Shown: in pieces, positions 1 through 8,211 of the stretch
Position numbering within the stretch: the first letter of the stretch is position 1
Layout: every line of letters starts with the position of its first letter
From: Sphingomonadaceae bacterium
GTDB lineage: Bacteria > Pseudomonadota > Alphaproteobacteria > Sphingomonadales > Sphingomonadaceae
Length of the DNA stretch: 64,000 nucleotides
Direction of reading: 5' to 3'
NCBI GenBank assembly: GCA_025359445.1
Contig: JANYGB010000019.1
Coordinates: forward strand, 1-64,000
Program-made: the position numbers and the translations under genes
Notes under the pieces: model-generated
Databases searched by the model: none
What the model was told of the DNA's origin: nothing
Seen by the model: the letters and a program-made list of their open reading frames with translations, nothing else

Positions 1-1197
1 CTTGTCCATCGCCTCGCCCGGGTGGATCTTGTTCTTGATCCCGTCGAGCCCGGCCATCAGCAGCGCGGCATAGCACAGGTACGGGTTGGCCATCGCGTCG
101 GGGAAGCGGAATTCCACGCGCTTGGCCTTGTCGCCGGTGCCGTAAGGAATGCGGCACGAGGCCGAGCGGTTGCGTGCTGAGTAAGCCAGCAGCACGGGGG
201 CTTCATAGCCCGGGACCAGCCGCTTATAGCTGTTGGTGGTCGGGTTGGTGAAGGCGTTCAATGCCTTGGCGTGCTTGATCACCCCGCCGATGAAGTACAG
301 GCACATGTCGCTGAGGCCGGCATAGCCATTGCCCGCGAACAGCGGCTTGCCGCCATCCCAGATCGAGATGTGGGTGTGCATGCCGCTGCCATTGTCGGTC
401 TTGATCGGCTTGGGCATGAAGGTGGCGGTCTTGCCGTAAGCCTGCGCCACCTGCTGCACGACGTATTTGTAAACCTGCATCCGGTCAGCGGTCTGCACCA
501 GCGTGCCGTACGTCAGCCCCAGTTCGTGCTGCGCCGAGGCAACTTCGTGGTGGTGCTTGTCGCAGGGCAGGCCCATCTCGATCATGGTCGAGACCATTTC
601 GCCGCGGATATCGACGCATGAGTCGACCGGCGCGACCGGGAAGTAGCCGCCCTTGGCGCGCGGCCGGTGGCCCAGATTGCCGCTGCCGGTTTCCGACATA
701 TAATCGCGGTTGCCGTTGGTCGGCAGTTCGATGTCGTCGATCTTGAAGCCGTTGCCGTCGTAGCCGTCGTAAAAGCGGACGTCGTCGAACAGGAAGAATT
801 CGGCTTCGGGGCCGACATAGACGGTGTCGCCCACGCCGCTCGATTTGACAAAGGCTTCGGCACGTTTGGCAGTCGAGCGCGGATCGCGCGAATAGAGATC
901 GCCGGTCGAAGGCTCGACGATGTCGCAGCACAGGATCATCATCGGGGTCGCGCTGAACGGATCGATGTAAACCGCATCGAGATCGGGCTTGAGGATCATG
1001 TCGCTCTCGTTGATCGCCTTCCAGCCCTCGATCGAAGACCCGTCGAACATTAGTCCGTCTTCCAGCTCATCCTCGCCGATCAGCCCGGCAACCATGGTCA
1101 GGTGCTGCCACTTGCCCTTGGGATCGGTGAACCGCAGATCGACCCATTCGATCTCTTCGTCCTTGATCCGCTTGAGAATGTCTTTTGCCTTGGCCAT
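1..1197 (-). CDS. glnA: Glutamine synthetase type I, 3' end outside window
   Basis: Makes glutamine from glutamate, ammonia and ATP; cytoplasmic dodecamer. The 399 codons present begin [20 protein letters not shown] and carry the family signatures: the [10 protein letters not shown] metal-ligand segment, [11 protein letters not shown], and the [10 protein letters not shown] motif. The frame is still open at base 1, where it reads PGEAMDK. In type I enzymes this comes just before the NLYDLPPEE adenylylation loop, so about 70 C-terminal residues, including the adenylylated Tyr, lie outside the window. ATG at 1195-1197 matches the usual N-terminus. It lies 60 bases downstream of glnB on the same strand, the usual alphaproteobacterial glnBA order, so both are probably read from the promoter region upstream of glnB. 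Confidence 0.97.
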   Translation of the reverse strand, partial: MAKAKDILKRIKDEEIEWVDLRFTDPKGKWQHLTMVAGLIGEDELEDGLMFDGSSIEGWKAINESDMILKPDLDAVYIDPFSATPMMILCCDIVEPSTGDLYSRDPRSTAKRAEAFVKSSGVGDTVYVGPEAEFFLFDDVRFYDGYDGNGFKIDDIELPTNGNRDYMSETGSGNLGHRPRAKGGYFPVAPVDSCVDIRGEMVSTMIEMGLPCDKHHHEVASAQHELGLTYGTLVQTADRMQVYKYVVQQVAQAYGKTATFMPKPIKTDNGSGMHTHISIWDGGKPLFAGNGYAGLSDMCLYFIGGVIKHAKALNAFTNPTTNSYKRLVPGYEAPVLLAYSARNRSASCRIPYGTGDKAKRVEFRFPDAMANPYLCYAALLMAGLDGIKNKIHPGEAMDK

Positions 1198-1257
1198 CGT
1201 TCGTCCTTCGTTAGGCCCCGCCCGCCCGGGCCAGGGAGTGACTGTGGTTGGGTGAAA

Positions 1258-1662
<405 letters not shown>

Positions 1663-1688
1663 TCAACGCCCGCGCCGCTCCTGGTTAT

Positions 1689-1703
1689 CCAAGAATCGTG
1701 CCA
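1689..1703 (-). promoter_or_regulatory. Candidate sigma-54 (RpoN) promoter of glnBA
   Basis: On the minus strand the sequence reads TGGCACGATTCTTGG, against the consensus TGGCACG-N4-TTGC. The -24 element is perfect and the spacing exact; the -12 element is TTGG instead of TTGC. It lies about 93-107 bases upstream of the glnB start, in the right orientation. RpoN/NtrC control of glnBA is known in other proteobacteria. The imperfect -12 base is the main doubt. Confidence 0.6.
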
Positions 1704-1785
1704 GCGGTATGGACATGGCCCTAGGCCATGTGTGCGCGGGCGAAAAGGGGCGAAATCGCAAGATTTGAATCGCGCGGCGTGTCCT

Positions 1786-1802
1786 TGCGTAACAAAGGTG
1801 CA
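1786..1802 (-). promoter_or_regulatory. Candidate NtrC enhancer site
   Basis: TGCGTAACAAAGGTGCA on the plus strand matches the NtrC dyad TGCACY-N5-GGTGCA with one perfect half (GGTGCA) and one degraded half (TGCGTA). It lies about 85-100 bases upstream of the sigma-54-like element, a typical enhancer distance. Between the two is a perfect 8-base-arm palindrome at 1713-1731 (ACATGGCC-CTA-GGCCATGT), which may be another protein site. Inferred from sequence only. Confidence 0.4.
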
Positions 1803-1850
1803 GAGGGAGTAGCCAATGCTTGCTTAATTTTTCAGCAACCGCTGCTCAAG

Positions 1851-2009
1851 ATTTAGGCAGAAGAGTGGTTCACCCGAAGAACCAAAGAGCTCGGTTTGCG
1901 CCGCAGGCTTGGCATTTTAACGCCGCCGCTTTGCAATATCGATGCTTGACGGAGTGCGTCGCTACAAGCGGAACATCTTCGGTTCTTCGGGTGAACCACT
2001 AACCTAAAT
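1851..2009. repeat. Inverted-repeat-bounded element between glnB and argC
   Basis: A perfect 20-base inverted repeat has one arm at 1864-1883 (AGTGGTTCACCCGAAGAACC) and the other at 1981-2000. After a short gap, outer arms continue the symmetry: ATTTAGG at 1851-1857 and CCTAAAT at 2003-2009. The 97-base core has no credible gene. The right end touches the argC stop codon. The arrangement resembles a small non-autonomous inverted-repeat element, or a very long-armed RNA structure downstream of argC. No flanking target duplication was recognised. Confidence 0.6.
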
Positions 2010-2932
2010 CACAACACCAGCCCCGCCGTCTCGGGCAACCCAGCCATCAGGTTGAGGCTCTGCACCGCCGCGCCGCTGGCACCTTTGCCTAGGTTGTCGA
2101 GCGTGGCGACGAGCCGCGCCTGTGTCCCGTCCCTTGCACCGAACACATAGAGGTCGAGCCGGTCGCTGGGGCTGGCCGAGCGGCGCAGCAGCAGTTCGTC
2201 TGGATTGGCTTCGTGGACGCGCACCACCCCACTGTCCTTGTAGAAATCCACGAGCAGATCGCGCAGGCCATCAGTGGGCGCGGCGCGCTCCATCTGCTCA
2301 AGATGCAACGGCACTTCGACCACCATGCCGCGGTGCGCGGGAACGACCGCTGGCGCAAAGATCGGGGCGAACGAGAGCCCCGCATACTTCTGCATCTCGG
2401 GCACGTGCTTGTGCCCCATGGCAAGGCCATAGTCGCGGTAAGCCAAATCGGGATCGGCTTCGAACCGTGCGATCAATGCCTTGCCGCCGCCCGAATAGCC
2501 CGACACCGCATGGCACACGTAAGGCCAGTCGGCAGGCAGCAGGCCGTGGCGCACCAGCGGGGCGAGCAGGGCGAGGAAACCGGTGGGATAGCACCCGGGA
2601 TTGGTCACTTGCCTAGCGCTCGCAACCTTGTCGCGGCCGATCAGTTCGGGAAAGCCGTAAGTCCAGCCCGGCGCGGTGCGATGCGCGGAACTGGCATCGA
2701 CGATCCGCACCTTGCTGCCCTGCGCCAACGCGACCGCCTCGATCGCGGCATCATCAGGCAGGCACAGCACGGCAAAATCGGCGGCATGATAGGCCTCGCG
2801 GCGGGCATCCGGGCTTTTGCGCTGCTCGTCGTCCAGCACCAGCAGCGCAAACTCGCTGCGCCCCGCCATCCGCTCGATAATCTCGAGCCCGGTGGTTCCG
2901 GCGGCACCATCGATGAAGAGTGTATGGGTCAT
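2009..2932 (-). CDS. argC: N-acetyl-gamma-glutamyl-phosphate reductase
   Basis: Reduces N-acetylglutamyl-5-phosphate to the semialdehyde in arginine synthesis, using NADPH. The 307-aa protein begins MTHTLFIDGAAGTTGLEI with the nucleotide-binding GAAGTTG. It has the catalytic Cys segment VTNPGCYPTGF and the HKHVPEM motif. The length fits the shorter AgaC-like ArgC class. The reading frame stays open upstream, but that extension is only translated palindromic repeat (2955-3045), so ATG at 2930-2932 is chosen. The C-terminus ends directly at the inverted-repeat element. No other arg gene is seen nearby. Confidence 0.95.
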   Translation of the reverse strand: MTHTLFIDGAAGTTGLEIIERMAGRSEFALLVLDDEQRKSPDARREAYHAADFAVLCLPDDAAIEAVALAQGSKVRIVDASSAHRTAPGWTYGFPELIGRDKVASARQVTNPGCYPTGFLALLAPLVRHGLLPADWPYVCHAVSGYSGGGKALIARFEADPDLAYRDYGLAMGHKHVPEMQKYAGLSFAPIFAPAVVPAHRGMVVEVPLHLEQMERAAPTDGLRDLLVDFYKDSGVVRVHEANPDELLLRRSASPSDRLDLYVFGARDGTQARLVATLDNLGKGASGAAVQSLNLMAGLPETAGLVL

Positions 2933-2954
2933 TATTTGTCTCGGATCAGGCAAA

Positions 2955-3045
2955 CTCCCCTCCCCGGCGGGGAGGGGTTGGGGGTGGGGGATCGGCGCTC
3001 GATAGGGCAGAACCCCCATCCCAACCCTTCCCCACGGGGAAGGGC
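2955..3045. repeat. Family A palindromic repeat
   Basis: Two GC-rich hairpins face each other: CCCTCCCC-GG-GGGGAGGG on the left and CCTTCCCC-ACG-GGGAAGG on the right. The inner flanks GGTTGGGGGTGGGGG and CCCCCATCCCAACCC also pair with each other. Similar copies occur at 8216-8303 and 60081-60173, and a half copy at 57850-57873. It occupies the space between argC and the truncated SH3 gene. Confidence 0.8.
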
Positions 3046-3072
3046 TTATCGGCGTTACTCCTTGCCGCAAAG

Positions 3073-3486
3073 TCAGCTTCGTCGCTCTTCCAGTGCTTCG
3101 AGCGGCAGATACCCGACAAACCCGTCTTCACCGACTTGCCCCCAAGCCCAGCCGCCCGCCATGTCGAGCACATTGAACAACGTGCCCCCCGGCAGCTGGT
3201 CGCGCAGATCGGCTGACGCAGTCCCCGCCACGCGCAACCCGGCACCGCTTGCTACGACTGTATGCTCCATCGGCGCGGCATAATGCGGGACGAACACCTG
3301 GCCCGCCAGCCGCACATGCGCCAGATCACCGCGCACCGGCCAATGCGGCGCGTCGAGCTTTACGCTCGGCCCGGACAGGCTGAACTCTCCGGTCGGATGG
3401 ACGCTAACAGTCAATTCTTCATGCCCCGGCAATGTGAAGAGCAGGCGCTTAGCCCCGCCCGGTCCCGGTATCAAGTTGTCCATCAT
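3073..3486 (-). pseudogene. SH3-domain N-terminus of a C40 (NlpC/P60-type) peptidase, catalytic domain missing
   Basis: 137 aa. The segment from about residue 45 (KLDAPHWPVRGDLAHVRLAG, then VFVPHYAAPM) and the following bacterial SH3 fold (LRVAGTASADLRDQLPGGTL, GWAWGQVGEDGFVGYLP) match the N-terminal half of C40 peptidoglycan endopeptidases, which in related bacteria often stand next to an M17 aminopeptidase gene. The catalytic NlpC/P60 part, with its Cys-His pair, is absent. The stop at 3073 is followed at once by a family A repeat and then argC. The first 40 residues are not recognised. It may be a remnant or a functional stand-alone SH3 protein; the ATG at 3484-3486 is uncertain by a codon. 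Confidence 0.6.
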
Positions 3487-3499
3487 GCGCCGTTTGCGT

Positions 3500-3877
3500 T
3501 CAAAAATCGCTTAACCCGAACCGCGCGATGCCCTGATTGACCCCCGGCGGGTCAAGCACGGTCAGATCGAGCGTCACCGGCGCGCCGATCCACTGACCCA
3601 GGCTGGTGTGATCGGCGAGGTCGTCGGGCGTGAGCGGATGGACCAGCGCGGTCAGGCCGCTCGCCGCGATCATCGCGCGGACCAGATCGAGTGCGCCGTC
3701 AAGGAAATGCACCTCGTATTGCGGAATCGGGTGCGGCCCGGCTGGGCCTTTGGTCATTGATCCGACGAACAGGATCGCTGGTTGGGCCGCGAACGCACTG
3801 CGCAAGACCTCCGCCGCAGCGCGGTCGCGGTCGGTGAAGTAGATATGCGCGTGCCATGGCGCGGCGGGGTCAGCCAT
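3500..3877 (-). CDS. DOPA 4,5-dioxygenase family protein
   Basis: 125 aa, matching the small family related to plant and fungal DOPA 4,5-dioxygenases. It has WHAHIYFTDRDRAAAEVLR at the N-terminus, GPHPIPQYEVHF in the middle and HPLTPDDLADHTSLGQWIG near the C-terminus. The conserved His residues are likely metal ligands. The bacterial role is generally unknown. It overlaps the end of the M17 aminopeptidase gene by 8 bases on the same strand, so it is translationally coupled to it. Full length for the family. Confidence 0.85.
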   Translation of the reverse strand: MADPAAPWHAHIYFTDRDRAAAEVLRSAFAAQPAILFVGSMTKGPAGPHPIPQYEVHFLDGALDLVRAMIAASGLTALVHPLTPDDLADHTSLGQWIGAPVTLDLTVLDPPGVNQGIARFGLSDF

Positions 3878-5252
3878 ACCGCGCCTGCAGCATCCCCCAC
3901 GCCGCCCTCAACCCCAGGGCGTCGCCGCCTTTGGGGCGGCCGGGCTTGGCGGCGGGGCGCCAGGCGAAGGTATCGAAGTGGGCCCAGTCGGTGCCTTCGG
4001 TTACAAAGCGGTCGAGGAACAATCCGGCGACCGAGGCCCCGGCATAGCCGTTGGTGCCGCTGTTGTTGAGGTCGGCGATGTCAGACTTGAGGTATTCGCG
4101 GTAACTTTCGGGCAGGGGCAGCCGCCAGCACGGATCGTCGGCGGCGAGGCCGGCCTTGAGCAGTTCTTCGGCGGTCTCGTCGCGCCGGGTCATCAATGCG
4201 GGCAGGTCTGGGCCGAGGGCAACCCGCGCCGCGCCGGTCAGGGTGGCGAAATCGATCACCAGTTCGGGCGCTTCCTCACCCGCACGGGTCAGTGCATCGC
4301 CGAGAACCAGCCGGCCTTCCGCGTCGGTATTGCCGATTTCGACCGAGATACCGGCGCGGCTGGCCAGCACATCGCCGGGGCGGAAGGCATTGCCCGAGAT
4401 CGCATTCTCGACCGCGGGGACCAGCAGGTGCAAGTGCACCTTGAGGTGCGCCGCCATGATCAACTGGGCCAACGCGAGGGCATGTGCCGCGCCGCCCATG
4501 TCCTTTTTCATCAGCAGCATGCCCGAGCTGGGCTTGATATCGAGCCCGCCTGAATCGAAGCACACGCCCTTGCCGACGATGGCAATTTTGGGATGCTTGG
4601 GGTTGCCCCAGACCAGCTCGATCAGGCGTGGGGCATGGCTGCGCGCGGCGGCACGGCCGACCGCATGGATCATCGGAAATCCGCCCTCGAGCGCGTCACC
4701 GCTGGTCACCGTAAGTTCGGCGCGATGGGCTTTGGCGAGCCGCTGCGCCTCGGCTTCGAGCTGGGCCGGGCCCATGTCCTCGGCGGGCGTATTGACCAGA
4801 TCGCGGACCAGCGCGGTCGCCGCAGCTTCAGCCAGCACCGGATCAATCGCCTTGACCGCGCTGGTCAGCAGAATGCGCGGGCCGTCTGGCGCAGCATCCT
4901 TGCGGTAGCGGTCAAATCGGTACTGCCCGGTGACCCAGCCGAACATCGCTCCCCCTGGCTCACCTATGGCCAAGCGGTAAGTCCCGGCTGGAAGCAGTTC
5001 GGCAAGGCGGGCAAGGCACCAGCTCGATAAGACCGCCGGATTAGCCACGCCGGAGATCACAAACCAGCCGTCGCCATCGGGCACAATCGCGTGGCTGAAC
5101 CCCTCACCGGTGAACTTCTGTGCGGCCACCGCCGCGCGTTGACCCGCCGACAAGGACTTTATCAAAGCCTCAAGGCTCGACTTGTCGACGAGGTGGATCG
5201 GAATGGCGTGCTGGCCCTTGTCGGGCTGGATCAATGCGTGCTTGTCGCTCAT
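3870..5252 (-). CDS. Leucyl aminopeptidase family protein (M17)
   Basis: Two-metal cytosolic aminopeptidase that removes N-terminal residues from peptides. 460 aa with the M17 catalytic block: Lys228 and Asp233 in VGKGVCFDSGGLD, the KKDMGGAAHAL segment, and the signature NTDAEGRL (Asp310, Glu312, Arg314). The N-terminal region is divergent, as in the alphaproteobacterial PepB-like subgroup, so pepA is not assigned. ATG at 5250-5252 starts MSDKHALIQ. It heads a leftward unit with the DOPA-dioxygenase-like gene and the SH3 remnant. Confidence 0.93.
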   Translation of the reverse strand: MSDKHALIQPDKGQHAIPIHLVDKSSLEALIKSLSAGQRAAVAAQKFTGEGFSHAIVPDGDGWFVISGVANPAVLSSWCLARLAELLPAGTYRLAIGEPGGAMFGWVTGQYRFDRYRKDAAPDGPRILLTSAVKAIDPVLAEAAATALVRDLVNTPAEDMGPAQLEAEAQRLAKAHRAELTVTSGDALEGGFPMIHAVGRAAARSHAPRLIELVWGNPKHPKIAIVGKGVCFDSGGLDIKPSSGMLLMKKDMGGAAHALALAQLIMAAHLKVHLHLLVPAVENAISGNAFRPGDVLASRAGISVEIGNTDAEGRLVLGDALTRAGEEAPELVIDFATLTGAARVALGPDLPALMTRRDETAEELLKAGLAADDPCWRLPLPESYREYLKSDIADLNNSGTNGYAGASVAGLFLDRFVTEGTDWAHFDTFAWRPAAKPGRPKGGDALGLRAAWGMLQARYG

Positions 5253-5306
5253 AAGAGTGGTGCCATAACCCCAGCCTTGCCGATGATGCGAGCGGAAAAG
5301 ACGATT

Positions 5307-6146
5307 ATGCGACTTGTCCCGATTGCCTGTGTGACTTTGATCCTTGCTGCCTGTTCGGGATCGAGCCCCGATCAGGCAGTCCAGCCGTCAGTGAGCCCGA
5401 GCGCCGAATTGGTCGGGCCGACCGCAGCTGCGACAGCTGCTGCGACGGCGGCGGCGGCTCCGATTGCCGTGGTGAAGCCCATCTTGATTGACGACAGCAC
5501 GCCGCTGTATGAATTCAGTTATACCTACCCGGCGCAGGTTAAATCATTCCCGGCGCTGGCCGCCTGGTTCAAAGCCGATGCGGCAAAGCAGAAGCGCGAA
5601 CTGGCCGTGCATGCCAAAGAAGGGCAGGGCGAAGCCAAGGCGGACAAACGGACCTATTATCCCTTCGGTCACAGCACCAAGTGGGAGGTGGTGACTGACT
5701 TGCCAGGCTGGCTCAGCCTTTCGGCGCAGCGCTGGGAATCGCTCGGCGGGGCGCATGCCAATCCGTGGCAAGAGGGCCTGGTGTGGAACAAGGCTGCGGG
5801 CAAGCGCATGAAAGCCGCCGATCTGTTCAGCTCGCCCGCTGCGCTGTCGGCTGCGATCCGCCTGCCGTTCTGCGCCGCGCTCGACCAGCAGCGCGCGGGC
5901 AAGCGCGGCGCCCCGGTCAATCGCAAATCGGGCAATCCGTTCGATACCTGCATTGATCCAGCCGCGCAGACGGTAATCCTGGGTTCCACCGACAAGGCGC
6001 ATTTCACCCGCATCGGCGTGCTGGTCGATCCGTACGAGGCAGGATCCTACGCCGAAGGTAACTACGAGGTAACGGTGCCGGTGACCGCAGCGGTGCTCCG
6101 CGCGGTCAAACCGCAGTACCGACGCGCCTTCGCCGTGCCGCGCTGA
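5307..6146 (+). CDS. DUF4163/DUF3298-type lipoprotein
   Basis: 279 aa. It begins MRLVPIACVTLILAACSGSS, a lipoprotein signal with lipobox LAAC, so it should be anchored in the envelope. After an Ala/Pro-rich linker, the region from about residue 65 (YEFSYTYPAQVKSFPALAAW) fits DUF4163. The C-terminal GGAHANPWQEGLVWNKAAGK and later block fits DUF3298, the RsiV/PdaC-like fold. Function in Gram-negatives is unknown. ATG at 5307 is preferred because it gives the signal peptide and has GGAAAAG upstream; ATG at 5286 is possible. Confidence 0.8.
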   Translation: MRLVPIACVTLILAACSGSSPDQAVQPSVSPSAELVGPTAAATAAATAAAAPIAVVKPILIDDSTPLYEFSYTYPAQVKSFPALAAWFKADAAKQKRELAVHAKEGQGEAKADKRTYYPFGHSTKWEVVTDLPGWLSLSAQRWESLGGAHANPWQEGLVWNKAAGKRMKAADLFSSPAALSAAIRLPFCAALDQQRAGKRGAPVNRKSGNPFDTCIDPAAQTVILGSTDKAHFTRIGVLVDPYEAGSYAEGNYEVTVPVTAAVLRAVKPQYRRAFAVPR

Positions 6147-6198
6147 TGGTGCACTCAGCCCCTCGCAATTTGCTGCATTTGCCGCTATATGGGCAGGC

Positions 6199-7023
6199 AT
6201 GAACCTCTACCAGACAGTCACCGACGATGAGACCCTGCTGCGCGACGGCACGATCAAGCTGCACGGCCCCGCCGCGTTCGAAGGCATGCGGAAAGCTGGT
6301 CGGCTCGCTGCCGAAATCCTCGATGCGCTGGTCGATCACGTTGCTCCGGGGGTGACCACCGGCGCGCTGGACGACATCGTGCGCGAGATGACGATTGCCG
6401 GCGGCGCGGTCCCGGCGACGCTGGGTTACCGCGGCTATGCCCACAGCTGCTGTATTTCGATCAACCACGTGGTGTGCCACGGAATTCCGTCGGACAAGGT
6501 GCTCAAAGACGGCGATATCGTCAACATCGACGTCACCCCGCTGCTCGATGGCTGGCACGGCGATACCAGCCGGATGTTCCTGGTTGGCGATGTGCCGTTG
6601 AAGGCGCGGCGGCTGATCGACGTGACGTATGAATGCCTGATGCTGGGGATCGAGCAGGCCCGTCCCGGCGCGCGGCTGGGGGATATCGGCGCGGCGATCC
6701 AGCACCATGCCGAACACCAGCGCTACGGCGTGGTGCGCGAATTTTGCGGGCACGGGGTGGGGCGGCTGTTCCACGATGCGCCCGAAGTGGTCCACGCCGC
6801 GCGGGCCGGGACTGGGCCGGAGCTTAAACCCGGCATGTTCTTCACGATCGAACCGATGATCAACCTTGGCAAGCCCGGGGTGAAGCTGCTTGAAGATGGG
6901 TGGACGGCAGTGACGCGGGATCGTTCGCTCTCGGCGCAGTTCGAACATTCGATCGGGATTACCGAGACCGGGTGTGAGGTGTTTACCGCGAGCCCCAAGG
7001 GGCTGAACCAGCCGCCTTATTGA
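6199..7023 (+). CDS. map: Methionine aminopeptidase type I
   Basis: Removes the initiator Met from nascent proteins. 274 aa, standard type I length. All metal ligands are visible: Asp111, Asp122, His185, Glu218 and Glu249, plus the substrate His94 (VVCHGIPSD). Motifs GDIVNIDVTP, GHGVGRLFHDAP and TIEPMINLG are intact. It stands alone between a lipoprotein gene and an AT-rich orphan gene; no rpsB or infA neighbour is present. Confidence 0.97.
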   Translation: MNLYQTVTDDETLLRDGTIKLHGPAAFEGMRKAGRLAAEILDALVDHVAPGVTTGALDDIVREMTIAGGAVPATLGYRGYAHSCCISINHVVCHGIPSDKVLKDGDIVNIDVTPLLDGWHGDTSRMFLVGDVPLKARRLIDVTYECLMLGIEQARPGARLGDIGAAIQHHAEHQRYGVVREFCGHGVGRLFHDAPEVVHAARAGTGPELKPGMFFTIEPMINLGKPGVKLLEDGWTAVTRDRSLSAQFEHSIGITETGCEVFTASPKGLNQPPY

Positions 7024-7050
7024 CCAACGGATTTTGATTGGCGTTGTGGT

Positions 7051-7476
7051 CTAAATCAAACCGTAGCTTCGAAGCTTTTCTCTATATGTGGCATTTTTCA
7101 TCCGCGTTTTCGATTTTCCGATGGCTCTTCTAAAATAAAAGTAAAGTCTTCCAAATCCAACCAAGAGAAACGCAAAGGTTATCATCATAACTGTAGAGAA
7201 ATTTTGAATTTTGTCTGCGCTGAGCAAAAGCACACCACCAAAAAATGCGACAATCCCGAAGTAAAATGCTGTGGACCAGCTTAATATCGTAACCAGCCAA
7301 ATCTTTCGACCTGGACTCATTAGATCCCACTCGGTGCATTTTGCTTCATGACTGTTGGATGCACCACAATTCGTGCAGTCGATAAATGGTTCGCCGATTC
7401 CAGCATAGTCCCTAATGTAGCCTCCAGTAAGGCTCTTGCCACAGCTCCGACACTTAACGTTAACGTACACGCCCAC
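7051..7476 (-). CDS. Zinc-ribbon protein with two membrane helices, unknown function
   Basis: 141 aa, not recognised as a named family. Residues 9-37 hold two Cys pairs, CRSC (9, 12) and CTNC (34, 37), as in a zinc ribbon. Two hydrophobic stretches follow, at about residues 60-83 and 93-112, then a basic tail. The DNA is plainly AT-richer than its neighbours and codon choice differs (many TTT, AAA and ATA), suggesting transfer. It lies alone between map and ccmB. The ORF is clean and has a plausible start, so I treat it as real. Confidence 0.65.
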   Translation of the reverse strand: MGVYVNVKCRSCGKSLTGGYIRDYAGIGEPFIDCTNCGASNSHEAKCTEWDLMSPGRKIWLVTILSWSTAFYFGIVAFFGGVLLLSADKIQNFSTVMMITFAFLLVGFGRLYFYFRRAIGKSKTRMKNATYREKLRSYGLI

Positions 7477-7554
7477 ACAGACCTCCAGTCACTTCCGATT
7501 AAGGCAATCAAAAGAACCGTTTGCACGTAACTAGGCGATTAGGAAGAGCGGAAA

Positions 7555-8211
7555 TCAACCCCGCCCGCTCCGTATTGCCGACCCTGCCGCAAACGGCGTA
7601 ATTGCCAACAGCGCCAAGCTTACCGCCCCGGTCAGCGCGAGCCCTGCCTCGCCCCCGGCCGAGAGGCTGCCCGCGCCGAACACCAGCAGCGGCACCGCCA
7701 GCGGGATCACCAGCAAGCCGCTGAGCGCCGCGCCGCCGCGCAGGCCGGCGGTGATCGCGGCGACCAGCACGCCCAGCGCGGCGAGGCCAGGGGTTCCGGC
7801 GAGCAAGCCCAATTCGATCAGCCGCAATTGTTCGCCATCGATCCCGACCAGTGCCGAGGCAGGGAGCGCAGCAAGCATCAGCGGCGGGCCGAAGCTCAGC
7901 CAGTGGGCCAGCACCCGCACCGTCACCACCAATTCCTCGCTGATCCCGCGCAGCGCCCACTGGTCAAACAGGCCCAGCTCCAGATCGGGCTCGATCAGCC
8001 GGTCAAGCGGGAGAATCGCGGCGAGCAAAGCAGCGACCCAGATCACCCCGCCGCCGGTCTTGGCCAGCAGCGGCGCGTCAGGGCCGACCGCGAACGGGTA
8101 AAGCATCGCCACCGCGAGGAAGAACAGTACCGGCAGCAGCGCCCCGCCACGCCTGCCGCCAAGCAGCAGTTGCGCACAGTCGCGGCGCAGCAGGGTCAGG
8201 AAGGTGCTCAT
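7555..8211 (-). CDS. ccmB: Heme exporter membrane subunit CcmB
   Basis: Integral membrane partner of CcmA in the cytochrome c maturation ABC complex (CcmABCD), which releases holo-CcmE. 218 aa with about six hydrophobic segments. It has the family blocks LLRRDCAQLLLGG, IEPDLELGLFDQWALRGIS and the Pro/Leu-rich central helices. ATG at 8209-8211 overlaps the ccmA stop by 4 bases. Its Shine-Dalgarno (GAAGGGG on the minus strand) lies inside the family A repeat. The ORF extends further upstream only through repeat sequence. ccmC and later genes are not adjacent on this side. Confidence 0.93.
   Translation of the reverse strand: MSTFLTLLRRDCAQLLLGGRRGGALLPVLFFLAVAMLYPFAVGPDAPLLAKTGGGVIWVAALLAAILPLDRLIEPDLELGLFDQWALRGISEELVVTVRVLAHWLSFGPPLMLAALPASALVGIDGEQLRLIELGLLAGTPGLAALGVLVAAITAGLRGGAALSGLLVIPLAVPLLVFGAGSLSAGGEAGLALTGAVSLALLAITPFAAGSAIRSGRG

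Noticed and set aside
1820..2002. 60-aa plus-strand frame between glnB and argC
   Set aside because: It lies across the inverted-repeat element, has no protein-like composition or ribosome site.
2213..3283. 356-aa plus-strand frame antisense to argC
   Set aside because: Shadow of argC with antisense composition and crossing the repeat and the SH3 gene.
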